Source: Sphingomonas sp. Leaf230
GTDB taxonomy: Bacteria > Pseudomonadota > Alphaproteobacteria > Sphingomonadales > Sphingomonadaceae
Direction of reading: 5' to 3'
Length of the DNA stretch: 64,000 bases
NCBI RefSeq assembly: GCF_001421745.1
Contig: NZ_LMKW01000008.1
Coordinates: 497,027-561,026 of the forward strand
Position 1 is the first letter of the stretch, and each line of letters opens with the position of its first letter. A model generated the notes under the pieces. The model did no database searches, was not told the origin of the DNA, and saw only the letters and a program-made list of their open reading frames with translations. The position numbers and the translations under genes are program-made. Below, in pieces: positions 47,713 through 55,514 of this stretch.

Positions 47713-49097
47713 TTGGTGGGCGCCTTGGTGGTGTCCGTGGGATCGGGCTTGATCGGGCGGGGCTTGGTCGCGGCGGCGACCTGCGTTGCCCCGCCGAGGC
47801 GCGCCACCGTCTTCAGCGCATAATAGAGCTGGAAGTCGTCGATGCCCTGTTTCTTCAACTGGTCGGGCGTCTGCGAGAAGCGCGGATCGGTCTTGGTATC
47901 CTCCTCGAGCACTGCGTTGTCGGCCTTCACCTCGTTGATCAGGTGTTTGCGGAGGTCGGCCTCACGGAACACCGGGCGCGACTTGTAGTCGGGATCGGTG
48001 AGCTGCGGCACCTTGATGTCGGGCTCGATCCCGCCCTCCTGCACCGAGCGGCCGGACGGCGTGAAGTAGCGCGCCGTGGTCAGGCGTAGTGCGGTCTCGG
48101 GGCCGAGCTGGAGCACGGTCTGGACCGAGCCCTTGCCGAAGCTGCGCTCACCCATGATCAGCGCGCGGTGGTGATCCTGGAGCGCGCCGGCGACGATCTC
48201 GGACGCGGAGGCGGTGCCGGGATCGGTGAGGACGACGACCGGCAGGCCGTGCGCGTCGTCGCCGGGCTTGGCGTAATAGCGCTCGATATCGGTCTTCTCG
48301 CGGCCGCGCTGCGAGACGATCTCGCCGTGATCGAGGAACGCGTCGCTGACTTCGATCGCCTGTGTCAGCAGACCGCCGCCGTTTTCGCGGAGGTCGACCA
48401 CGTATCCGAGCGGGCGGTGGCCGAGCGACTTGTCGATGCTCATGATCGCCGCGCGGGTGTCGGCGCCGGTATTCTCGCTGAAGGTGTTGATGTTGATATA
48501 CCCGACGTCGCCGCGGACTTCCCACTTTACCGGCTTCTGGACGATGATCTCGCGCATCATGGTCACGTCGAGCGGCTTGTCGCGGCCCGGACGGACGAGG
48601 CCGAGCGTGATCTTGCTGCCGGGCTTGCCGCGCATCTTGCCGACCGCCTCGTCGAGCGAATCGCCGTAGATCAGCTTGCCGTCGATGTGCGTGATGTAGT
48701 CGCCGGATTTGACGCCGGCGCGGGCAGCGGGGGAATCCTCCTGCGGGGCAACGACCTTGATCGCGCCGTCCTCCATCTGCACCGTGAGGCCGAGACCTCC
48801 GTAATTGCCTTCGGTCATGATCCGCAGGTTTTCGTAGTCGAGCGCGTCGACATAACTGGAGTGTGGATCGAGGCTGGCTAGCATGCCCTGGATCGCACCC
48901 TTGATCAGCGTCTTGTCATCGACCTTGTCGACATATTCCGCCTTCACGCGGTTGAACACGTCGAGGAACTGGTCGAACTCGCGGTACGTATCGGTGTCGA
49001 CTGCCGCCATCGCGGAGGTGGCCAATGGGATCAGCGTCAGCGCGCCGACGATCGCAGTCGCGGCAAGGAACGGGGTACGCAGTATAGGACGAGGCAT
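47709..49097 (-). CDS. ctpA: Carboxy-terminal processing peptidase, S41 family
   Basis: The 462-aa exported serine protease has an N-terminal signal/anchor (TAIVGALTLIPLATSAMA), a substrate-binding PDZ domain (about 95-170, GGLGLTVQMEDG ... GVKSGDYITHIDG) and the S41 catalytic core with Ser near 297 in GTASASEIVAG and Lys near 324 in GSFGKGSVQ. It trims C-termini of periplasmic proteins, including cell-wall hydrolases and their regulators, which fits its place directly after envC. A Lys/Pro/Thr-rich tail ends the protein. Confidence 0.94.
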   Translation of the reverse strand: MPRPILRTPFLAATAIVGALTLIPLATSAMAAVDTDTYREFDQFLDVFNRVKAEYVDKVDDKTLIKGAIQGMLASLDPHSSYVDALDYENLRIMTEGNYGGLGLTVQMEDGAIKVVAPQEDSPAARAGVKSGDYITHIDGKLIYGDSLDEAVGKMRGKPGSKITLGLVRPGRDKPLDVTMMREIIVQKPVKWEVRGDVGYININTFSENTGADTRAAIMSIDKSLGHRPLGYVVDLRENGGGLLTQAIEVSDAFLDHGEIVSQRGREKTDIERYYAKPGDDAHGLPVVVLTDPGTASASEIVAGALQDHHRALIMGERSFGKGSVQTVLQLGPETALRLTTARYFTPSGRSVQEGGIEPDIKVPQLTDPDYKSRPVFREADLRKHLINEVKADNAVLEEDTKTDPRFSQTPDQLKKQGIDDFQLYYALKTVARLGGATQVAAATKPRPIKPDPTDTTKAPTK

Positions 49098-49276
49098 CGA
49101 TAGTCCTGCAACCTGAGAAAAGACGTGTCGTACGGTCGTGACGGCGTAGCGTAGCGGAACGCTGGCGGCAACGCGCAGAGCAAAGCGGGGTCGAGGACTA
49201 AATAGGGACTGACTGAGGGGATTTCGATCTTCCCCTTGGCGGGGAGGATTGCAATCTAGCCATTAGGCTTGCACGG

Positions 49277-50455
49277 TCAGCGCAACCCCATCAACGAAGC
49301 GGCATCCACCGGCCGGCCCTGACGGCGGAGTTCGACGGTGATGCGGGGGGCTTCACTGGGCGCGGTGCCGAGCGGGGCGCCCATCGCGATGCGGTCCCCG
49401 GGTTTTGAGATGGCTGCGGCGAGGCCCGTAATCAGACTCGTCCAGCCATCGGCGTGATCGATGATGACGATCGTGCCATAGCCGCGGAAACGGCGGACGT
49501 AGCGAACCGTGCCGGCCGCGGGGGCGACGACGCGCGCGCGCGGGGCGGTGGCGAAGGTCAGGCCGCGCGATCGTACGCCGGAGTCGGAAACCTCGTCGAA
49601 ACCAGTGACGAGCTTGCCCGCTACTGGCGTGCGGTACACGCCGCTCGGGGGCGCTGGGGGCGTGGTGCCGAGCGCAATCGGGCGGGGGATCGGACCGGCA
49701 AGCGCGATCAGACTGGCCGCGGTAGCCTTGGCGTTGGTCGTGGCGGCCATGCCGTCGACGAGATCGCGCGCGCGTTCGCCGAGCGCCAATGCGCGGTCGG
49801 ACTCGCTGAGTGCGCCTCGGCCGAGCCTCTGGCTACGCTGGCGGTGGCGTGCCTCGAGGCTCGCCAGCGCGACGCGGTCGTTCTCCAAACGCGCGCGGCT
49901 ATCGGCGAGTACCTTGACGGCGAGCGTGGCGCTGAATTGCAGGCGATGCGTTTCAGCGAGTTCGATGCGGACGGCTTCGGTACGCTGGCGGACCACGGGA
50001 AGGGCGCTGCCCAGAACTGCGCGGACATGGACGAGGTCGTCGACCGATCCCGGCTGCGCAACCGCGACGATGGTCGGGCGGCGGGCGAGCGATTCCAGTG
50101 CCGCGAGCAACCGGGCGACGGGCGCTTGCGCACGACCGAGCTTGGCGCGTTGATCGGTCAGGAGGCGGTCGACTAGCGCCACACGGGCGCTGGCCGTCGC
50201 GAGATTAGCCTCCGCGGCAGTAACGCGCGCCGCGAGCGCCTGTTCTTCACGCCGCGCCTTGTCGGCGGCGTTGCGCTCCTGGGTAGCCGCGGCGGTGAGT
50301 TTAGCGGCACGGCGCGCGGCGATCGCGGCATCGCGCTTTGCCGCGACCAGACGCGCCTGCTCGCTCGCGACCTCGGCCGTGTCGTTGGTCTGCGCGGTCA
50401 CGCCGCCCGCCACCGCGAGCAACGCCGCGACGACGAGGCCCCTCCCCATCCTCAT
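49277..50455 (-). CDS. envC: Murein hydrolase activator EnvC-type (degenerate LytM)
   Basis: The 392-aa periplasmic protein has a signal peptide (about 1-21), a long coiled coil (about 25-250, Ala/Arg/Glu-rich) and a C-terminal LytM/peptidase M23 domain (about 275-385). The first M23 His region reads VTGFDEVSDSG and the usual HxH near the end reads RITVEL, so zinc ligands are missing; it should activate amidases rather than cut peptidoglycan, as EnvC does at the division site. It is 3 nt downstream of rlmH and 179 nt upstream of ctpA. Confidence 0.88.
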   Translation of the reverse strand: MRMGRGLVVAALLAVAGGVTAQTNDTAEVASEQARLVAAKRDAAIAARRAAKLTAAATQERNAADKARREEQALAARVTAAEANLATASARVALVDRLLTDQRAKLGRAQAPVARLLAALESLARRPTIVAVAQPGSVDDLVHVRAVLGSALPVVRQRTEAVRIELAETHRLQFSATLAVKVLADSRARLENDRVALASLEARHRQRSQRLGRGALSESDRALALGERARDLVDGMAATTNAKATAASLIALAGPIPRPIALGTTPPAPPSGVYRTPVAGKLVTGFDEVSDSGVRSRGLTFATAPRARVVAPAAGTVRYVRRFRGYGTIVIIDHADGWTSLITGLAAAISKPGDRIAMGAPLGTAPSEAPRITVELRRQGRPVDAASLMGLR

Positions 50456-50458
50456 GCA

Positions 50459-50881
50459 TCACCCTTCGCGGTGATAGGGGTGGTTGGCAAGAATGCTGGT
50501 CGCGCGAAAGAGTTGCTCGGCAAGCATCGCGCGGGCGAGCAGATGCGGCCAAGTCGCGCGGCCGAACGAAAAGAGCAGGTCCGCCTCGTCGCGCGCCGCA
50601 TCGTCGAAGCCGTCGGCGGCCCCGATCATGAACCGCGCCTCGCGCACGCCGTCGTCGCGCCACCGCTCGAGCTTTTGCGCGAACTGCGTCGAGGAGAGCG
50701 TTTCGCCCTTCTCGTCGAGCAGGATGCGCTTGGTCTGTTCCCCGACCAGCGGAATCTTGCCGCCGGTGTCGGGAAGCTCGCTGACCTTGGTCGGCCAGAC
50801 GATCCGCTTCAGATAGCGGTCGACCAGTTCGGCCTCGGGCGAGCGCCCGATCCGTCCACGGGCGACGATGTGGAGCAGCAT
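50459..50881 (-). CDS. rlmH: 23S rRNA pseudouridine-1915 N3-methyltransferase
   Basis: The 140-aa SPOUT-type methyltransferase has the trefoil-knot elements LLDEKGETLSSTQFA (about 55-69), MIGAADGFDD (about 85-94) and the C-terminal FRATSILANHPYHREG, which is diagnostic for RlmH. It modifies helix 69 of 23S rRNA in assembled ribosomes. It follows rsfS by 18 nt in the conserved nadD-rsfS-rlmH order. Confidence 0.95.
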   Translation of the reverse strand: MLLHIVARGRIGRSPEAELVDRYLKRIVWPTKVSELPDTGGKIPLVGEQTKRILLDEKGETLSSTQFAQKLERWRDDGVREARFMIGAADGFDDAARDEADLLFSFGRATWPHLLARAMLAEQLFRATSILANHPYHREG

Positions 50882-50899
50882 CGCCGCCTCTAAGGTCGG

Positions 50900-51307
50900 T
50901 TAGTCTTCGTCGGTGAAGGTCGGCACCGGCGGCGGGGCCGGCGCGTCGCCGAACGCCCACATCCGCTCCAGATTGTAGAAGCTGCGGACTTCGGGGCGGA
51001 ACAGGTGGACGATGACGTCGGTCGCGTCGATCAGCACCCAGTCCGCGGTCGGCAGGCCTTCGATCTTCACCGGACGCTTGAACTCGGCCTTGATCCGCTC
51101 GGCCAGCTTCTGCGCCATCGAGGCGACCTGGCGGGTCGAACGACCGCTGGCGATCACCATGTAATCGGCGATGCTGGTCTTGCCCGCGAGCGGGATCGAG
51201 ATGGTCTCGACCGCCTGGTCGTCGTCGAGCGACGCGAGGATCAGGCGATGCAGCGCCTCAACCTCTTCGGGGTCGGTCGCGCGAGGGGCAGTAGGGGAAG
51301 TGGCCAA
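50900..51307 (-). CDS. rsfS: Ribosome silencing factor RsfS
   Basis: The 135-aa protein binds ribosomal protein uL14 and blocks subunit joining in starvation. The core has IADYMVIASGRSTRQVASMAQ (about 46-66), EGLPTADWVLIDATDVIVHLF and FYNLERMW. The start is a TTG at 51307, supported by AGGAG 5-9 nt upstream (51313-51317) inside the end of nadD; the first conserved residues would be lost with any later ATG. One base separates it from the nadD stop. Confidence 0.94.
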   Translation of the reverse strand: MATSPTAPRATDPEEVEALHRLILASLDDDQAVETISIPLAGKTSIADYMVIASGRSTRQVASMAQKLAERIKAEFKRPVKIEGLPTADWVLIDATDVIVHLFRPEVRSFYNLERMWAFGDAPAPPPVPTFTDED

Positions 51308-51308
51308 G

Positions 51309-51923
51309 TCAGCTCCTGAGTAAGACTACCGAGCCAGCAACGTGCTGGGCCCAGTCGGGATTTTCGGCACGCAGGCCGGTTGCGGAGGTCGGGTCGGGTC
51401 GGAAGCGCAACAGCACGAGGGCCGGCAATCTCCACGTCGTCCAGCTCTTCGCATGGTCTGTGCGCCGTTGGAAGCGCCGCAGCCAACCCATCGCGGGGGC
51501 CGCGAGGGCGCGCCCGTCATATCCCGGACGCGCGATTACCGCAATCGGAACCTCGCGGGCGATCTGCCGCCAGTTCTTCCAGCGGTGGAAGTCGGCGAGA
51601 TTGTCCGCCCCCATCAACCAGATGAACCGCATTTTGGGATAACGCCGCTTGAGCTTGCGGATCGTGTCGAGCGTGTAGCGCGTGTGGAGCCGCGTCTCGA
51701 TATCGGTTGCGCGGATCGGCGCACGGCGCGCCATTTTCCGCGCGGAGGCGAGGCGCGTAGCGAGCAGAGCCATGTCGTTGGCTGCATCCTTGAGCGGGTT
51801 GCCAGGGGATACCAGCCACCACGCCTCGTCGAGCGCGAGCGCGTCGATCGCCGCCAACGTGATGCCACGATGCCCGCGGTGCGCAGGATTGAACGACCCG
51901 CCGAGGATACCGACGTGGGTCAT
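51309..51923 (-). CDS. nadD: Nicotinate-nucleotide adenylyltransferase
   Basis: The 204-aa enzyme adenylates nicotinate mononucleotide in NAD synthesis. The nucleotidyl-transferase motif GGSFNPAHRGHR is at 8-19, and the conserved FIWLMGADNLADFHRWKNW at about 99-117. A SxTxxR-like C-terminal motif is weak (SATGLRAENP). The ATG overlaps the stop of the RelE-like toxin gene by 4 nt. The enzyme is essential in most bacteria. Confidence 0.93.
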   Translation of the reverse strand: MTHVGILGGSFNPAHRGHRGITLAAIDALALDEAWWLVSPGNPLKDAANDMALLATRLASARKMARRAPIRATDIETRLHTRYTLDTIRKLKRRYPKMRFIWLMGADNLADFHRWKNWRQIAREVPIAVIARPGYDGRALAAPAMGWLRRFQRRTDHAKSWTTWRLPALVLLRFRPDPTSATGLRAENPDWAQHVAGSVVLLRS

Positions 51924-52207
51924 AGGAACTGCTGTCGGTCACGCGCGACATGAATGACGCGGACGATGAACAGGTCATCGTCCGCCAACCGATAGAGCAA
52001 GATGTAAGGCGTACCTGCGACGCGCCATTTACGCAGTCGGGTATTTGGCACCGCTGGCCCCGCGCCCGGGTAATCCGCCAGAAATCTGGCTGCGTTGACC
52101 GCCGAGGTGCCAACCCGGCTCGCGGTATTCGGATCGATCTTGTCGAACTCGTCATCGATCGTCGCAACATCGGCCTGCGCGTCGCGCGACCATCTTACGC
52201 CCCTCAT
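51920..52207 (-). CDS. RelE/ParE-family toxin
   Basis: The 95-aa protein has the ParE/RelE fold: an N-terminal helical hairpin (RGVRWSRDAQADVATIDDEF), RVGTSAVNAARFLADYPGAG, then RKWRVAGTPYILLYRLADDDLFIVRVIHVARD, the strand pattern with the conserved Arg and Tyr positions. ParE types poison gyrase and RelE types cut mRNA; the ParE-like ending is more likely here. The 4-nt overlaps with the antitoxin gene upstream (52204-52207) and nadD downstream (51920-51923) imply translation within one operon. Confidence 0.87.
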   Translation of the reverse strand: MRGVRWSRDAQADVATIDDEFDKIDPNTASRVGTSAVNAARFLADYPGAGPAVPNTRLRKWRVAGTPYILLYRLADDDLFIVRVIHVARDRQQFL

Positions 52208-52458
52208 GCAGCGTTGGCGGTCTTATGCCGTTGCGCAAACCAGGCTTCCATTTCCTCCTGGGTCAGATAATCGCCTCGCGCGATCGAATCCTCGCCGGCC
52301 TGAATGAAGTCCAGAAATTCGAGTTCTTCGTCGACGCGACGCGCGATCGCTTCGGCAGCGATGGTACTAGCGTCGACACCGCGGCGCTGCGCCAGTGTCG
52401 CGAGTTTGTCGGCAACGCCGGGCTCGATCGCGATCATCAAGGTCGATGCGTTCGTCAT
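52204..52458 (-). CDS. CopG/ParD-like antitoxin
   Basis: The 84-aa protein has an N-terminal strand and two helices of ribbon-helix-helix type (STLMIAIEPGVADKLATLAQ RRGVDASTIAAEAIARRV read in two parts) and an acidic C-terminal half (DEELEFLDFIQAGEDSIARGDYLTQEEMEAWF) of the kind that wraps a toxin. It precedes and overlaps the RelE/ParE gene, the usual order. It probably represses its own promoter, which must lie in the 31-nt gap after proA or further upstream. Confidence 0.85.
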   Translation of the reverse strand: MTNASTLMIAIEPGVADKLATLAQRRGVDASTIAAEAIARRVDEELEFLDFIQAGEDSIARGDYLTQEEMEAWFAQRHKTANAA

Positions 52459-52489
52459 GTCGCGAACATGCGCTTTCCACCTCTTACAA

Positions 52490-53752
52490 TCAACCGCGCA
52501 CCTGGCCGGTGCCGCGGCCGATCCATTTGTAGGTGGTGAGGCCTTCGAGCGCTACCGGGCCGCGGGCGTGGAGGCGGCCGGTGGCGATGCCGATCTCCGC
52601 GCCGAGGCCGAACTCGCCACCGTCGGCGAACTGGGTAGAGGCGTTCCAGAGGACGATCGCGCTGTCGACGGTGGTCAGGAAACGCTCGGCGATCGCGGCA
52701 TCTTCGGCGACAATAGCGTCGGTGTGGTGCGAGCCGTGGCGGGCGATGTGCGCAATCGCACCGCCGATGCCGTCGACGATCGCGACCGAGGCAATCGCGT
52801 CGAGATATTCGGTGTCCCAGTCGACCGCTCCGGCGGGAACAATCTCGGGAACTAGGGCGCGCGCGCTTGCATCGCCGCGGACTTCGCAGCCCGTTGCAGC
52901 GAGTCTTCGGATCAGGGCGGGTGCGTCCACATAGTCACGGTCGACCAGCAGCGTTTCCATCGACCCGCAGACGCCGGTGCGGCGCATCTTCGCGTCGACG
53001 ACGACTGCTTCGGCCATCGCCGGATTGGCCGACGTATGCACGAAGACGTGATTGATGCCGTCGAGATGCGCGAGGACGGGCACGCGCGCTTCGGCCTGGA
53101 CGCGCACCACGAGACTCTTGCCGCCACGGGGGATGATCAGGTCGATCACCCCGCCCGCTTTCAGCATCGCGCCGACTGCTGCGCGATCGGTGGTGGGCAC
53201 GAGTTGGACCGCGCCAACTGGCACCCCGCCCGCCTTCAGCCCCGCGACCAGTGCTGCGTGGATCGCGCGATTGCTCTTTACCGCTTCGGACCCGCCGCGC
53301 AGGATCGCCGCGTTGCCGGCCATCACGCATAGCGCTGCGGCATCCGCCGTGACGTTGGGACGGCTCTCGTAGATGATGCCGATGACGCCGATCGGCACGC
53401 GGACGCGTGAGAGCTTCAGGCCGTTCGGACGCTTGCTGGAATCGATCACCTGCCCGACTGGATCGGTGAGCGCTGCCACGGCCGCGACACCGTCAGCCAT
53501 CGCCGCGACACGCGCTTCGTCAAGCCGCAGCCGATCGAGCAGCGCACCCGACAGACCCGCCTCGTCCGCGAGGGTCATGTCCTCGGCGTTCGCCGCAACG
53601 ATCTCAACAGATGCTGCCCGGATCGACTCCGCCGCCAATACAAGCGCCGCGGCTTTAAGCGCCGACGGCATCGCTGCTAGAACCAGCGCGTCAGAACGCG
53701 CGCGTGCGCCCATTTCTGCGATCATTTCGGTCGGTTTTTCTGCGTCGGCCAT
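52490..53752 (-). CDS. proA: Gamma-glutamyl phosphate reductase
   Basis: The 420-aa NADPH-dependent enzyme makes glutamate-5-semialdehyde in proline synthesis. Motifs are VRVPIGVIGIIYESRPNVT (about 108-126), ILRGGSEAVKSN (about 140-151), IIPRGGKSLV (about 206), and the catalytic Cys near 261 in RTGVCGSMETLL. ATG at 53752 chosen; the frame is open to 53788 but adds unconserved residues. The nadD operon follows in the same direction after the toxin-antitoxin insert. It is divergent from the DUF3667 gene. Confidence 0.95.
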   Translation of the reverse strand: MADAEKPTEMIAEMGARARSDALVLAAMPSALKAAALVLAAESIRAASVEIVAANAEDMTLADEAGLSGALLDRLRLDEARVAAMADGVAAVAALTDPVGQVIDSSKRPNGLKLSRVRVPIGVIGIIYESRPNVTADAAALCVMAGNAAILRGGSEAVKSNRAIHAALVAGLKAGGVPVGAVQLVPTTDRAAVGAMLKAGGVIDLIIPRGGKSLVVRVQAEARVPVLAHLDGINHVFVHTSANPAMAEAVVVDAKMRRTGVCGSMETLLVDRDYVDAPALIRRLAATGCEVRGDASARALVPEIVPAGAVDWDTEYLDAIASVAIVDGIGGAIAHIARHGSHHTDAIVAEDAAIAERFLTTVDSAIVLWNASTQFADGGEFGLGAEIGIATGRLHARGPVALEGLTTYKWIGRGTGQVRG

Positions 53753-53829
53753 AGTCCGGCCGGTACCATGCGAAGCCGCTCGCGCCAACGTCAGGAACTC
53801 GTTACGCTGCCGATATTGCAGGGGGACGC

Positions 53830-54939
53830 ATGACTGGAGATATCGGGGCAGCGGCGGATATCGCCACAGGTACGGTCATTGGGCGCCCGTTCGAACCGAG
53901 CGCGGGCGAAGCGCATGGCGCGCCTACGGGCCATGGTACGGACGGTGCGTTGTGCCTGAATTGCGGGACGCGGTTGTTGGGCGAGCACTGCCATGCTTGC
54001 GGCCAATCAGCACACGTCCACCGCTCGCTCGGCGGGATCGGGCATGAGATCGCGCACGGGGTTTTCCATTTCGAAGGCAAGATATGGCGGACTTTGCCGC
54101 TGCTGGTGCTGCATCCGGGTGCGCTCACGCGGCGGTATGTCAATGGCGAGCGGGCGCGGTTCGTGTCGCCGCTGGCGCTGTTCCTGTTCACCGTCTTCCT
54201 GATGTTCGCGACGATCGGCGCGGTCGGCGGGGAAATGACGAAGGACTTCATCCGGAACGAGCGTACCGGCAAGACGTCCGACTATGCGCGCGAGGCCGCC
54301 AGGGCTCGCCTCGCACTGAACAAAGTCGAGGCGCAGCAGGAGGTTGCGAAGCGCGCGCCCGCCAAATATTCGGGGGAACAGCTTGCCACTCTCGATCGGC
54401 AGGCGAGCGCGCTGCGTACCACTGTCCGTGCACTGAGGGTCGCCGCCGATATGCAGAATGGGGGCGCCAACGGGACGCTTTTCGACCTCGGCGACTTCAG
54501 GACCGGCTGGAAGCGGCTGGACCACGGTATCGGCAAGGCGAACGGCAATCCGGGCCTGATGTTCTACAAGCTGCAGACCAGCGCGTATAAATACAGCTGG
54601 GGGCTAATTCCATTATCCGTGCCGTTCATGGCGCTTCTTTTCCTCTGGCGACGCCAACATCACCTCTACGACCACGCGATCTTCGTGACCTATTCGCTGG
54701 CGTTCATGATGCTCCTGACGATCGTGTTGATCGTCGCGGGCGTCATAGGCGTCGCGGAGGGCTGGATCGTGATGGCGGCGATGTGCGTGCCGCCAGTCCA
54801 CATGTTCGCGCAGCTTCGTGGGGCTTATGAGTTGCGGAAGTGGTCGGCGGCTTGGCGGACGATGGCGCTGTTGACGTTCGCGTTCACGGTTTTGCTGGCG
54901 TTTATCGTACTGCTGTTGCTGCATGGGTTGACGGACTGA
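53830..54939 (+). CDS. DUF3667 zinc-ribbon membrane protein
   Basis: The 369-aa protein has a short disordered N-terminus, a zinc ribbon CLNCGTRLLGEHCHACGQ (about 39-56), the family signature HGVFHFEGKIWRTLPLLVLHPGALTRRYVNGERARFVSPLALFLFTVF read over about 76-123, a long polar loop (about 140-245) and four C-terminal membrane helices (about 258-365). Function is unknown; the layout suggests an inner-membrane protein with a cytosolic metal-binding head. GGGGG lies about 5 nt before the ATG. Confidence 0.88.
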   Translation: MTGDIGAAADIATGTVIGRPFEPSAGEAHGAPTGHGTDGALCLNCGTRLLGEHCHACGQSAHVHRSLGGIGHEIAHGVFHFEGKIWRTLPLLVLHPGALTRRYVNGERARFVSPLALFLFTVFLMFATIGAVGGEMTKDFIRNERTGKTSDYAREAARARLALNKVEAQQEVAKRAPAKYSGEQLATLDRQASALRTTVRALRVAADMQNGGANGTLFDLGDFRTGWKRLDHGIGKANGNPGLMFYKLQTSAYKYSWGLIPLSVPFMALLFLWRRQHHLYDHAIFVTYSLAFMMLLTIVLIVAGVIGVAEGWIVMAAMCVPPVHMFAQLRGAYELRKWSAAWRTMALLTFAFTVLLAFIVLLLLHGLTD

Positions 54940-54965
54940 TCGCATCTGGCGGGTTCTGCAAACTC

Positions 54966-55036
54966 CCGTTCGTGCTGAGCGAAGTCGAAGCACCTTCGCG
55001 CGGGGCATGCCCTTCGACTTCGCTCAGGACGAACGG
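54966..55036. repeat. Intergenic inverted repeat, family H
   Basis: CCGTTCGTGCTGAGCGAAG + TCGAAG faces CTTCGACTTCGCTCAGGACGAACGG. This element is widespread in sphingomonad genomes by my recollection. It lies after the DUF3667 stop and before the convergent Rap1a-like stop. Confidence 0.85.
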
Positions 55037-55073
55037 CGACAAGAGGACACCCTCAACACCTCCCCCAGACATC

Positions 55074-55451
55074 TCACCGGCAGGGGTAGAGGTTCGCCAG
55101 GACGCGGGCGTAGCCGTCCTTGAGGGGGCGCTTCTGGTAACTGGCGGGGAGCTCGTTCAGCCCGTCGAGCATGTCCATGATGCCGACGGACTCGCCTTCT
55201 GGAACGCAGGCGATCGGGGGCTTGCCGGCGGCGGCGCGGGCGGCGCGTTCCGCCTTCAATTGATTGGTTGCGGCCTTGGCTTCGGCCTTCAGGGCGGGGA
55301 GGTCGGGGGACATGAGCGCCATCGGGCCCTGGTCGCGCAGCGCGTTGGCGCGGGCCAGGAAGGTGCCGACGGTCATTGCCGCGCTTGCCGGCATTGCCGC
55401 GCCGACCATCAGTAGCGCTGCGACTACAGCCTTGGAACGCGAATACGGCAT
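55074..55451 (-). CDS. Secreted Rap1a/Tai-like protein
   Basis: The 125-aa exported protein has a signal peptide (about 1-25, VVAALLMVGAAMPASA). The mature part follows the Rap1a/Tai pattern: TVGTFLARANAL, a central helix, PPIACVPEG and the closing LANLYPCR, with two Cys likely in a disulfide. Rap1a/Tai proteins in other bacteria neutralise type VI amidase effectors, but no effector is next door, so immunity is unproven and the family match is tentative. GGAAAGG precedes the ATG at 55451. Confidence 0.65.
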   Translation of the reverse strand: MPYSRSKAVVAALLMVGAAMPASAAMTVGTFLARANALRDQGPMALMSPDLPALKAEAKAATNQLKAERAARAAAGKPPIACVPEGESVGIMDMLDGLNELPASYQKRPLKDGYARVLANLYPCR

Positions 55452-55514
55452 GGGCGGCCTTTCCGAGAAAAGACCGCCCATAGAGCTACTTAAGTGACTG
55501 TCCGGTGAACCGGA

